Source: CAZCCM01 sp964616165
Lineage (GTDB): Bacteria > Bacillota > Clostridia > TANB77 > CAG-508
Direction: 5' to 3'
NCBI GenBank assembly: GCA_964616165.1
Contig: CAZTTS010000009.1
Span: 1-33,649, forward strand
DNA length: 33,649 nucleotides
In this document: positions 15,395 to 23,698 of the stretch, in pieces
Numbering within the stretch: the first letter of the stretch is position 1
Layout: each line of letters opens with the position of its first letter
Translations under genes and position numbers: made by a program
The notes under the pieces: generated by a model
The model's database searches: none
What the model saw: only the letters and a program-made list of their open reading frames with translations
Told to the model about the DNA's origin: nothing

Positions 15395-16756
15395 CTACAT
15401 TCCTAATTCTTTTATCGCTTGATAAATATTTTTTACACCTTTAATTTCCATTTTGAATTTTTCTTTAATTTTCTTAACATTAGATATTGGTACAATTGCC
15501 TTTTTACATCCCATCTTTTCAGCTTCTTTAAGTCTTTTTTCAATCATATTAACATTTCTAAGTTCTCCTGTTAATCCTATTTCTCCAACAACCATAGTTT
15601 CTACGGGTATTTCAAAGTTCTTAAAAGATGATGCAATTGCAACTATTATACCTAAATCAATAGCAGGTTCATTTATTTTAATACCACCTACTATATTTAA
15701 ATAAACATCTTGTGAAGACAGTGGCATTCCTGTATATTTTTCTAAAACAGCAATTAATAAATTAAGTCTATTATAGTCTATTCCCGTTGCTGTTCTTCTA
15801 GGCATTCCAAATAATGTTCTTGTTGTTAATGCTTGAATTTCTACTAATATACTTCTAGTACCTTCTAATGATGGAACAATAATTGTTCCCATAGTACCTT
15901 CAGATCTGTCTTGTACTAAAATAGCAGAAGGATTTTTTACTTCAACTAATCCATTTTCTTGCATTTCAAACATTCCAATTTCATTAGTTGAACCAAATCT
16001 ATTCTTTACTGTTCTTAATATCCTATATGCAAAATATCTTTCACCTTCTAAGTATAGTACAGTATCAACCATATGCTCTAAAACTCTTGGTCCCGCAATG
16101 CTACCATCTTTGGTTACATGACCAATTAAAATAGTTGTGATTTTTCTAGATTTACAAATTCTCATTATTCTTGAAGTTACTTCTCTAACTTGTGATACAG
16201 ATCCAGGTGCTGAAGTTATGTCATTAGAGTAAATTGTTTGAATAGAATCTAAAACAACAAGACTAGGTTTTTTTTCATTTATTGCTATTTCAATATTATC
16301 AATATCTGTTTCACCCAAAAATATAATATTATCATTTGTGACTTTAAGGCGATCTGCTCTTCCTTTAATTTGTTCTGCAGATTCTTCTCCTGAAATATAT
16401 AGTATATTTTCTTTAATTGAAAATTTATCGCAAATTTGCAAAATTAATGTTGATTTTCCAATTCCAGGCTCACCACCCAAAAGCATAAGTGAACCTTCAA
16501 CAAAACCACCACCTAATACTCTATCTAGTTCTTCATAACCACTTTTAAGTCTATTATAGTTTGCATTACTAGCATCTTTTAGTGGAATATATTCCATATC
16601 TTTTGTGTCTGTTTTTTTGAAACTCACACCTTTTTTATCTACATCTTTTTCTTCGTAAAATGTATTCCATGAACTACACGAAGGACATTTTCCAAGCCAT
16701 CCTGACGATTCATGTCCACAATGTGAGCAAACCCAAATTGATTTTTGTTTAGCCAT
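15395..16756 (-). CDS. radA: DNA repair protein RadA (Sms)
   Basis: A RecA-like ATPase that helps process recombination intermediates. It is 453 residues, full length. An N-terminal C4 zinc finger (Cys10, Cys13, Cys25, Cys28) is followed by Walker A GEPGIGKST (95-103), Walker B LVVLD (166-170), the RadA-specific KNRFG (251-255) and a C-terminal Lon-like domain (about 275-453, with GGIKINEPAIDLG). The start at 16756 lies 2 bp after the GH15 stop; its weak AAAGGA lies inside that gene's end, so the two are probably one transcript. Confidence 0.96.
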   Translation of the reverse strand: MAKQKSIWVCSHCGHESSGWLGKCPSCSSWNTFYEEKDVDKKGVSFKKTDTKDMEYIPLKDASNANYNRLKSGYEELDRVLGGGFVEGSLMLLGGEPGIGKSTLILQICDKFSIKENILYISGEESAEQIKGRADRLKVTNDNIIFLGETDIDNIEIAINEKKPSLVVLDSIQTIYSNDITSAPGSVSQVREVTSRIMRICKSRKITTILIGHVTKDGSIAGPRVLEHMVDTVLYLEGERYFAYRILRTVKNRFGSTNEIGMFEMQENGLVEVKNPSAILVQDRSEGTMGTIIVPSLEGTRSILVEIQALTTRTLFGMPRRTATGIDYNRLNLLIAVLEKYTGMPLSSQDVYLNIVGGIKINEPAIDLGIIVAIASSFKNFEIPVETMVVGEIGLTGELRNVNMIEKRLKEAEKMGCKKAIVPISNVKKIKEKFKMEIKGVKNIYQAIKELGM

Positions 16757-16758
16757 TC

Positions 16759-18639
16759 TTATATTATTCCTTTATTCATCATTTTATCTACTAAGCTTAT
16801 AAACATCCCATGAGCCCAAGTTAAGCCAATAACCCATTTTGGTTTTAATGTTTCATTATCTATTTGCTCTGGGATGAAACCTAAATCTGAGGCAGTATTT
16901 ACCACAAAATTAAAATTATCTAAAGCTTTTTCATATTCTCCAAGTTCAAGATAATAACAAGCCAACCACATATTTGCTAAAGACCAAGGATTATATCCAC
17001 CCATATATGTATCATTTTCAAATCTAATATATCCTCCAGTATATGTTCTTAAAACCATATCTATAGTTTCAACTGTTCTTGTAACTTTTTTGTCTTCTGG
17101 TGTAAAAATTTTAAACATATGTACAATTGCTAAAGCAGAAATATCAACTCTTGTATCATCTTTTGCTCTAACAAAAGACTTTCTTTCTTCATTATAGAAA
17201 TTATCTACTATATAGTTTTTAAGTTTAACCATATTTGATTTAGATTTTTCTTGTTTCTTTCTTATCTGCTCTTGTTTTAATCTATTATTTGAAAAGTCTT
17301 TATATAATACATCATATATTCCTAAGAAAGCTTCCATAGCTGCATAAACTGAAGCTACTCCGAAAATTGTTTCACCTTGATACATTTCCCATAGATCAAA
17401 TGTATCTGTTTTTTCGCCTTTTAGAATATCATCAACATATTTATCCAAATATTTATATGCATTTTCAATCATTCTTAAATTGTTTTTTAAGAATACTTTC
17501 TTTTTAGTCATTTGATAATGTTTATATACTCCAATTGGAATTATAGCTGTTTCATCAATTTGATATCCCCAACAAGGAGCTAAGGTTCCATCAGTATAGA
17601 ATCTTTGTTCCCATCTTCCAGATCTACTCTGTGTTAAAGCACAAAACTTTTCAAAATATTTTTCTGTTTTGTCATACATTCCTAAAATATCAAATGCCAA
17701 CATAACATAATATGCATCTCTTGGCCAACAGAATGAATATCTGCCTGATTTTTCTTTTTCTTCATCAACCTCTACTGCAACAGATACTCCTCCAGTCTTA
17801 TTATTATATAGTAGTTCTAATAGCAATATAGATCTAACATATATTTCTCTAGCTTTTGGTGATAGTTTTTTTAAGTCATGTTTAGTGTGTTTTTTAACAT
17901 GTTTAGTCCAATATTTTTTAGTTTCATTTTCTTTATCTATTACATTTATTTTTCTAATTCTATTAATTTCATTATCTAAATCATTTAAAACACCTATTTT
18001 GATATTGTCGTTTACATGTAAATATATGTCTATTTCTTTGCTTTCTCCACTTTTTAGTTCAACTGGTTTTAAAAACATTGTTGATGCAGATGATAGTCCA
18101 ATATATTCTTTGTTTTCAAAGTTCATTGATAAGTCTTTTTTCATATTATTTACTTTGTATTTATCAATTGGATAGTTAGAGAAAAATGTTGCAGCTGCTG
18201 TGTGGTTATATTGAACTAAACAGTTGTTTTTAAAATATCCACTTGTATCAACATTCTCATTTGCAATTGCATCCGCATGAATTATTGCTCTAATATTCAA
18301 ATCTTGATCAGATAGATTTTCAAACTCGTATCTTCTAACAACCACAGCTTCATTTAACATACAGAAATCAGTTTGAACAATTTTTAAATTATATTTACTA
18401 TTTGTTATTTCTGTTTTAACAATATTTGTGTTTTCAACATAGTGTTGATTATATACACTAGTAAAGTCATCGTTTACATCATAAATTTCATTGTCATTTA
18501 TTCTAAACAGGACATCTATATCTTTAAAAAACTGTCTAAAATCTGGCGAAGGATAGAATAGTCTTAAAAGTTTTCCTTTTTTGTTAAGGCTCATTACTAT
18601 CTCATCATTTCCTAAAATTGCATCATTAAAATATTTCAT
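16759..18639 (-). CDS. Glycoside hydrolase family 15 (glucoamylase-like) protein
   Basis: An intracellular alpha-glucan or oligosaccharide hydrolase of about 626 residues with no signal peptide. The N-terminal beta-sandwich (1-245) and the (alpha/alpha)6 barrel (about 255-626) follow the bacterial GH15 layout. Motifs are SFCWPRDAYY (about 302-311), WEQRFYTDGTLAPCWGYQIDETA (about 343-365), FDLWEMYQGE with the likely acid Glu418, and GFIPEQ with the likely base Glu591. The start is the ATG at 18639; an in-frame GTG at 18651 is itself part of the ribosome site GTGGAGGAA. A 17-bp-spaced promoter lies at 18671-18699. It heads a unit with radA, an unusual metabolic/repair pairing. The substrate is not determined by the sequence. 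Confidence 0.9.
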   Translation of the reverse strand: MKYFNDAILGNDEIVMSLNKKGKLLRLFYPSPDFRQFFKDIDVLFRINDNEIYDVNDDFTSVYNQHYVENTNIVKTEITNSKYNLKIVQTDFCMLNEAVVVRRYEFENLSDQDLNIRAIIHADAIANENVDTSGYFKNNCLVQYNHTAAATFFSNYPIDKYKVNNMKKDLSMNFENKEYIGLSSASTMFLKPVELKSGESKEIDIYLHVNDNIKIGVLNDLDNEINRIRKINVIDKENETKKYWTKHVKKHTKHDLKKLSPKAREIYVRSILLLELLYNNKTGGVSVAVEVDEEKEKSGRYSFCWPRDAYYVMLAFDILGMYDKTEKYFEKFCALTQSRSGRWEQRFYTDGTLAPCWGYQIDETAIIPIGVYKHYQMTKKKVFLKNNLRMIENAYKYLDKYVDDILKGEKTDTFDLWEMYQGETIFGVASVYAAMEAFLGIYDVLYKDFSNNRLKQEQIRKKQEKSKSNMVKLKNYIVDNFYNEERKSFVRAKDDTRVDISALAIVHMFKIFTPEDKKVTRTVETIDMVLRTYTGGYIRFENDTYMGGYNPWSLANMWLACYYLELGEYEKALDNFNFVVNTASDLGFIPEQIDNETLKPKWVIGLTWAHGMFISLVDKMMNKGII

Positions 18640-18642
18640 TTG

Positions 18643-18649
18643 TTCCTCC
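18643..18649 (-). promoter_or_regulatory. Ribosome binding site deciding the GH15 start
   Basis: GGAGGAA on the minus strand, 3 nt before the ATG at 18639. The GTG at 18651 cannot be the start because it overlaps this site. Confidence 0.85.
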
Positions 18650-18670
18650 ACATATATCCATGTATTAAAC

Positions 18671-18699
18671 AGTATATATTAATATTTTTTGTTTTTCAA
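18671..18699 (-). promoter_or_regulatory. Sigma-A promoter for GH15-radA
   Basis: TTGAAA (18699-18694), 17-bp spacer, TATACT (18676-18671), 31 bp upstream of the ATG. It follows the terminator of the acidic microprotein, so it starts a new unit. Confidence 0.75.
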
Positions 18700-18828
18700 T
18701 GTAAATATTTAATTTAGGATACGTTCTTAGTTATTTGTTTATATTTAAAGTAGGTTTTAAATTTAAGCTTTAAAAAAACAAAAATAATTAAAAAAATAAC
18801 GATAATTAAAACAATAAAGAGAATTAAA

Positions 18829-18855
18829 AAAAAGATGTGAAATTTCACATCTTTT
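18829..18855 (-). terminator. Intrinsic terminator of the 47-residue acidic ORF
   Basis: The near-palindrome AAAAGATGTGA-AATT-TCACATCTTTT (stem about 11 bp, 4-nt loop) is followed on the minus strand by eight T. It lies 55 bp after the stop at 18910. Confidence 0.85.
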
Positions 18856-18909
18856 ATTGTATTGCTACTATATGTTCTTGTTTATAATTGTCTTTATTAT
18901 TTGTTTTTG

Positions 18910-19053
18910 TTATTCCTCATCTTCTTCGTCTTCATCTTCATCATCTTTTTCGTCATCTTCATAATCTTCAATGTCATAATCTTCTTCATACACTTCTGCA
19001 TCATCATTTAGTTCGTAATCAAATTCTTCTTCATCTAGTTCATCACCTTTCAT
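18910..19053 (-). CDS. Highly acidic 47-residue microprotein
   Basis: Too short for routine ORF lists but well supported: a consensus promoter (19105-19133), a GGAGGGG ribosome site (19064-19058), an ATG at 19053 and a dedicated terminator. The sequence starts MKGDELDEEEFDYELNDDAE and becomes almost pure Asp/Glu towards the end (EDDEKDDEDEDEEDEE), with about 60% acidic residues, few hydrophobics and one or two Lys. It resembles in composition the RNA polymerase delta-factor (RpoE) acidic tail, but it lacks the folded N-terminal domain, so I do not assign that. DNA mimicry, a histone-like or RNAP-binding role, or metal binding are possible. Acidic low-complexity sequence in another frame would not normally carry promoter, ribosome site and terminator. 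Confidence 0.8.
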   Translation of the reverse strand: MKGDELDEEEFDYELNDDAEVYEEDYDIEDYEDDEKDDEDEDEEDEE

Positions 19054-19104
19054 AATATCCCCTCCTTCCAATATTATTTAATGTATCTCTAATTTGAGAA
19101 CAAC

Positions 19105-19133
19105 AGTATAATCTCATTTGAAATTTTTGTCAA
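19105..19133 (-). promoter_or_regulatory. Consensus promoter of the acidic microprotein
   Basis: A perfect -35 TTGACA (19133-19128), 17-bp spacer, -10 TATACT (19110-19105). It is one of the closest-to-consensus promoters in the window, suggesting high expression. Confidence 0.85.
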
Positions 19134-19140
19134 GCATTAT

Positions 19141-19200
19141 TTTTGGTTTTGTTTTAATTTTTATTTTAGTTTTATTTTGGTTTTGTTTTAGTTTTATTTT
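19141..19200. repeat. Low-complexity T/G tract
   Basis: Repeated GTTTTATTTT / GGTTTTGTTTTAG-like units at the 3' end of the Mbeg1-like gene. There is no hairpin or T run on the minus strand, so it does not look like a terminator. Slippage is the likely origin. Confidence 0.6.
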
Positions 19201-20270
19201 TTAAGTTTTTTAGCTTCTTTTTCGTCTTTACCAACAACTATATTAAATAGGTTTTTAAATATTGTTGATATGAATTCTTTTCTATCTGGTTCAAGTTTGT
19301 TATATCTTTTTATTAACTTTGGAGTTTCTTGTATTATTGCAAGTTTTGAATACAGGTTGGGCATTTTATCTTGTTGGACCATTGAAAACAGCGTATCTAC
19401 AAAAAGTTCTCTTTCTTCTTTTGTTGCACTATTAATCCATTTTCTCATAATCTTACCAAAGCTAATTGATGATGGTGCAAGATGTTTATAATAGACTAAA
19501 TCTGAATCTTTTATATCCCAAAACATTGGTTCATGTTGCATTATCCCTTTTACATTACTTTTAACAACTAAATATTCACCATCTTCTAGATATATTCCAA
19601 CAATTGATTCTTTTGGTAAGATTTTTACTATTTTGTTTTTACTTTTCAAATATTCTTTAGATGTAAATACTTCTTCCGGGAACCCAGGTCCATCAAGAGA
19701 ATATATTTTCAATATATCTTTTTTAGTTTTATCTGAAGCATTTATACCAGCATATGTTCCTAAATTACCACCTTTAGAATGTCCTACAATTATTATTTTT
19801 TTCTTTTCTTTTGAATATACATCTTCTAAATATTTTAAAGCTTCTGCTTGTGATGGTATTGGATATTCATAAGTCATATTAAAATTTTCTTTCCAGCCAA
19901 CAATTGTAGAATCTGTTCCTCTATATGCAACGACTGCTTTATCATCAATAATATATGTTATTGCAGAAAACTGTTTAACTTCCTTAAGGCTGCTATCAGA
20001 AACAAAATGTTTAAGTGTAATATCTCTATATCTAGGATTTAGTACAGCTGATATAAGAAGCTGTTCATACTTCTCTTTTAAAACATGCACATTTAATAAA
20101 TCATCAAAATATTCTAGTTTAAAAATATCTTTTAATTTAATACCTTCTTTAGGTATTATTTTATCGTAATTAAGATAAGCTAATTTTGACAAAACAATAC
20201 TATCTAAAACAGAAAATTTCTTTTTAGCAAATGTTCTTCTTTCTTCTTTTAAATAATCAAATATATCCAT
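19194..20270 (-). CDS. Mbeg1-like (DUF2974) alpha/beta-hydrolase, putative lipase/esterase
   Basis: It is 358 residues and intracellular (no signal peptide). The lipase nucleophile elbow GHSKGG has Ser165, preceded by the strand KKIIIV and by VAYRGTD (114-120), the oxyanion-side motif of lipase class 3/DUF2974 proteins. SLDGPGF (191-197) carries the probable acid Asp193, and HEPMFWD near 250 is typical of the family. The helical C-terminal 90 residues are more variable. It has its own promoter (20291-20319) and ribosome site AGAGGTG, and follows the adhesin terminator. The substrate is unknown. Confidence 0.85.
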   Translation of the reverse strand: MDIFDYLKEERRTFAKKKFSVLDSIVLSKLAYLNYDKIIPKEGIKLKDIFKLEYFDDLLNVHVLKEKYEQLLISAVLNPRYRDITLKHFVSDSSLKEVKQFSAITYIIDDKAVVAYRGTDSTIVGWKENFNMTYEYPIPSQAEALKYLEDVYSKEKKKIIIVGHSKGGNLGTYAGINASDKTKKDILKIYSLDGPGFPEEVFTSKEYLKSKNKIVKILPKESIVGIYLEDGEYLVVKSNVKGIMQHEPMFWDIKDSDLVYYKHLAPSSISFGKIMRKWINSATKEERELFVDTLFSMVQQDKMPNLYSKLAIIQETPKLIKRYNKLEPDRKEFISTIFKNLFNIVVGKDEKEAKKLKK

Positions 20271-20290
20271 CTACACCTCTTAATAGATAT

Positions 20291-20319
20291 ATTTTATCAC
20301 AGTAATATATCTTGTACAA
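20291..20319 (-). promoter_or_regulatory. Promoter of the Mbeg1-like hydrolase
   Basis: TTGTAC (20319-20314), 17-bp spacer ending in TGA, TAAAAT (20296-20291), giving an extended -10 TGATAAAAT; 20 bp upstream of the ATG. Confidence 0.7.
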
Positions 20320-20337
20320 TTAAATATACAAATAAAA

Positions 20338-20361
20338 AGAAAGAAGATTTCTCTTCTTTCT
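20338..20361 (-). terminator. Intrinsic terminator of the adhesin operon
   Basis: A 10-bp stem (20338-20347 with 20352-20361, AGAAAGAAGA/TCTTCTTTCT) with a 4-nt loop, then TTTTTATTT on the minus strand. It lies 31 bp after the adhesin stop. Confidence 0.85.
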
Positions 20362-20391
20362 CTTATTTAATATATCTTTTATAGCATATTA

Positions 20392-21616
20392 TTATCTTGA
20401 TTCTCTTCTAGCTTTAGCTGTAAATATTGCTCCAACAAATCCGATTAATAATGTAATTGCCATCATAATATATAGTTGATCTAGAATATGGATGTTTCCA
20501 GTATTCGGTAATTTATCAGGTGTTTTTCCTTCTCCACCTTTACCGCCACCTTCGCCTGGTTCAATAGCTTTTAATGAATTTGTAATTGTCATTCCATCTT
20601 CAGTTATATCCCAGTTCTTAGATTCATCTTCGTTTTCAAATTGCTCTTTAATGTAATAGATGTATAGTATACCATTTTTATCAGTTTCATCAAATTGCCC
20701 AAAGTTAACCATATTTTCTTCTACTTCAATTGCATCGCTAACTTTCTCATCTGAACCATCTATTCCTTCTGTTCTTCTCCATAATTCAAAGAATATTGTA
20801 GGTGTAAAGTGTGGATTCGGATTAAACCAAATCTTTGTTCCAATTAACTCTTCAGTTAACGGAGATTCATATGCATTTGTTACAGTAAATCCTGTATCCA
20901 TATCTCCTAAGATATCACCTTTAATATAGTTTTCTACATTAACTTCTTCCTCAACTTCATATATATACATATATCCATCTGCATCATATTTTGTTAAGTT
21001 TGTAAATGTATATTTATATTCGTGTTTACTTATTTCTTCCATTTCTGGTGTTAATCCAATTAATTCTGTTCTTGTATCATCACCTGAAATTCTAAATATC
21101 TTAACACTTATATCTTCTGGACTTCTATCTGGTCCATTTTCCCAAGTTTTTGTTAAGTTAACATCTCTTGTTCTATTATCATCTGTTACTGTATTATTTA
21201 AGATAATTTCAGCTTCTGGATCTTCCATTGTTAGAGTTGCAGGATTTCCTATATATTCAACTGTAAATCTTTCGTCATCAGTTTCAATTGCTTGGTAAAC
21301 TCCATAATATAGGTTATTAAATACAAGTTCTTCGCCTACCTTAATTTCTCTAGTTTCGTCAAATCCATTAGGTCCTGTTATTCTAACTTCAAATACTAGA
21401 TCATCAGCTCCCTTATCCTTAGTTGTATTTCCTTCTTCGGTTTCAGCTTCATATGTGTCTCTATTGTCAAAATTCTTAGTTATCTTTAAGATTCCGAAAA
21501 CTTCTGGATCTTCTGGGTCATTACTCTTTAAAGTATTAGTTACTGTTAATCCTTCTTCTAAAACTTTCCAGTTATCATTCATTGGATCATTATCAGTAAA
21601 TATTTCTTTCACATAG
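20392..21616 (-). CDS. Giant LPNTG adhesin, C-terminal part (continues across gap 3)
   Basis: This is the 3' part of the gene whose 5' part is 21717-27956. It contains the fifth Cna-B supermodule (about 21490-20540), then a Gly/Glu/Lys linker and a wall-sorting signal: LPNTG (20511-20497), a hydrophobic membrane segment (IMMAITLLIGFVGAIFTA) and a basic tail (KARRESR). Sortase would cleave between Thr and Gly and link the protein to peptidoglycan. A GTG at 21612 could be taken as a start but sits within YVKEIFTD, which in other repeats is internal, so this is not a separate gene. Fifth-module Lys in KTWENGPDR and Glu in YIYEVEEE are probable isopeptide residues. The terminator is 31 bp downstream. 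Confidence 0.92.
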
Positions 21617-23698
21617 NNNNNNNNNNNNNNNNNNNNNNNNNNNNNNNNNNNNNNNNNNNNNNNNNNNNNNNNNNNNNNNNNNNNNNNNNNNNNNNNNNNN
21701 NNNNNNNNNNNNNNNNTCCATTTGTCATATCTCCTGTAATTTCACCTGCTGTATAATTTTCTACATTTAATACTTCTTCAACTCTATATGTATATGCATA
21801 ACCATAGGCATCATATTTAGCTAAATTTTTAAATGTATATTTATATTTATGTGTACCTAATTCTGTTGTTGTTGGTGTATCTTCAGTCAATTCTTGTTCT
21901 ACACCATTTGCTTGTTTTCTAAATAGTTTAACTGTAATATCAGATCCTAATCTTTCTGGACCATTTTCCCAATTTTTAGTTAAATCTACTGAAATATTTT
22001 TATATTCATCTTTTATTTTGTTGTGTACTGTAGTTGTTGCTTCAGGTGCTTCTTCAGTTAATTTAGGCATACCGTTTGTATATTTAACTGTATATTTTTC
22101 GTTATATGTTTCAATAACTTCATATTGACCATAATATAGATTTTTTAATTCAGTTGGTTCACTTACTTTAATTTCTAAAGTTTTTGAGTAACCATATGGT
22201 CCTAATACCTTAACTTCAAATACTAAGTCTTCTGGTCCTTTGTCTCCATAACCACCTGGTACATCACCTGTTGTATCTCCTTGATTGTCAAACTCTTTTA
22301 TAATTGTTAGTTTTCCGAAAACTTCTGGATCTTCTGGGTCATTACTCTTTAAAGTATTAGTTACTGTTAATCCTTCTTCTAAAACTTTCCAGTTATCATT
22401 CATTGGATCATTATCAGTAAATATTTCTTTCACATAGTATATATATGTTCTACCTTGAAAATCTGTTTTTAGTTGTTTTCCAAAGTTTACTTCATCTTCT
22501 ACTAAATCTCTAGCATCAACAACTTTTTCATCTGAACCTTCAACACTTGTTTTTCTCCAAAGTTCAAATTGAACATTTGGGAATGTTGTATTTTCATCTA
22601 CATTTGCCCATACTTTATTTCCAATTATATCTTCATCTGTCATTGGAGGAACATATGTATTTGTTACTTCAAATCCATTTGTCATATCTCCTGTGATTTC
22701 ACCTGCTGTATAATTTTCTACATTTAATTCTTCTTCAAATGTATATTTATATAAGTAACCATATTTATCATATTTAACTAAGTTATTAAATTTATATGTA
22801 AATTGATGTGTACTCACTTTGGTTATATTAGGAGTTAATCTAGTTACTTCTGCTTTTGAAAGTTTTTTACTTTCTCTGAATACCTTAACAGTAATATCAT
22901 CTTCTAATCTTTCTGGACCATTTTCCCAATTTTTAGTTAAAATTATACTTCTATTAGTTATGTCTCCACCTTTTGCTGTATTTAATACTTTAACTATTAC
23001 TTCTTCTGTTTCTGTTGTAATTGTTGCTGGGTTACCAATGTATTCTACATCAAAGTTTTCATTTTCAGTTTCAGATACATTGTATTGTCCGTAATATAGA
23101 TTCTCTAATACTGTTGGTACACCAACTTTAATTTCTACATCTTTTAAATAACCATATGGTCCTGTTACTTGAACATTAAATATTAAATCTCCACTATCTT
23201 TATCTGGAAGATCTTGTGAGTCACCAGCAAAGTTTCCTTCACCATTATCAAATTCTTTAAGAATTGTTAATTTACCGAAAACTTCTGGATCTTCTGGGTC
23301 ATTACTCTTTAAAGTATTAGTTACTGTCAATCCTTCTTCTAGAACTTTCCAGTTATCATTCATTGGATCATTATCAGTAAATATTTCTTTCACATAGTAT
23401 ATATATGTTCTACCTTGAAAATCTGTTTTTAGTTGTTTTCCAAAGTTTACTTCATCTTCTACTAAATCTCTAGCATCAACAACTTTTTCATCTGAACCTT
23501 CAACACTTGTTTTTCTCCAAAGTTCAAATTGAACATTTGGGAATGTTGTATTTTCATCTACATTTGCCCATACTTTATTTCCAATTATATCTTCATCTGT
23601 CATTGGAGGAACATATGTATTTGTTACTTCAAATCCATTTGTCATATCTCCTGTAATTTCACCTGCTGTATAATTTTCTACATTTAATTCTTCTTCAA
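21493..23698 (-). repeat. Near-identical 960-bp-period repeats in adhesin modules
   Basis: Copies at 22315-22738 and 23275-23698 (offset exactly 960) differ at only a few sites. The stretch 22383-22694 is identical over 312 bp to 23343-23654. A third copy is broken by gap 3 (21493-21616 and 21717-21780). Each unit encodes the end of one supermodule and the Cna-B domain starting IGNKVWANVDENTTFPN. Confidence 0.92.
21617..21716. other. Assembly gap 3 (100 N) inside a repeat
   Basis: By comparison with two other copies, where 22438-22673 and 23398-23633 fill the same place, 236 bases are expected instead of 100. That length restores one reading frame across the gap. A further whole number of 960-bp units could also be missing. 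Confidence 0.85.

Noticed and set aside
18910..19053. RpoE (RNA polymerase delta) for the acidic microprotein
   Set aside because: Only the acidic composition matches; the folded N-terminal domain of delta is missing.
21610..21612. GTG start of a separate C-terminal adhesin gene
   Set aside because: The same residues (YVKEIFTD) are internal in all other repeat copies; the break is caused by the gap.
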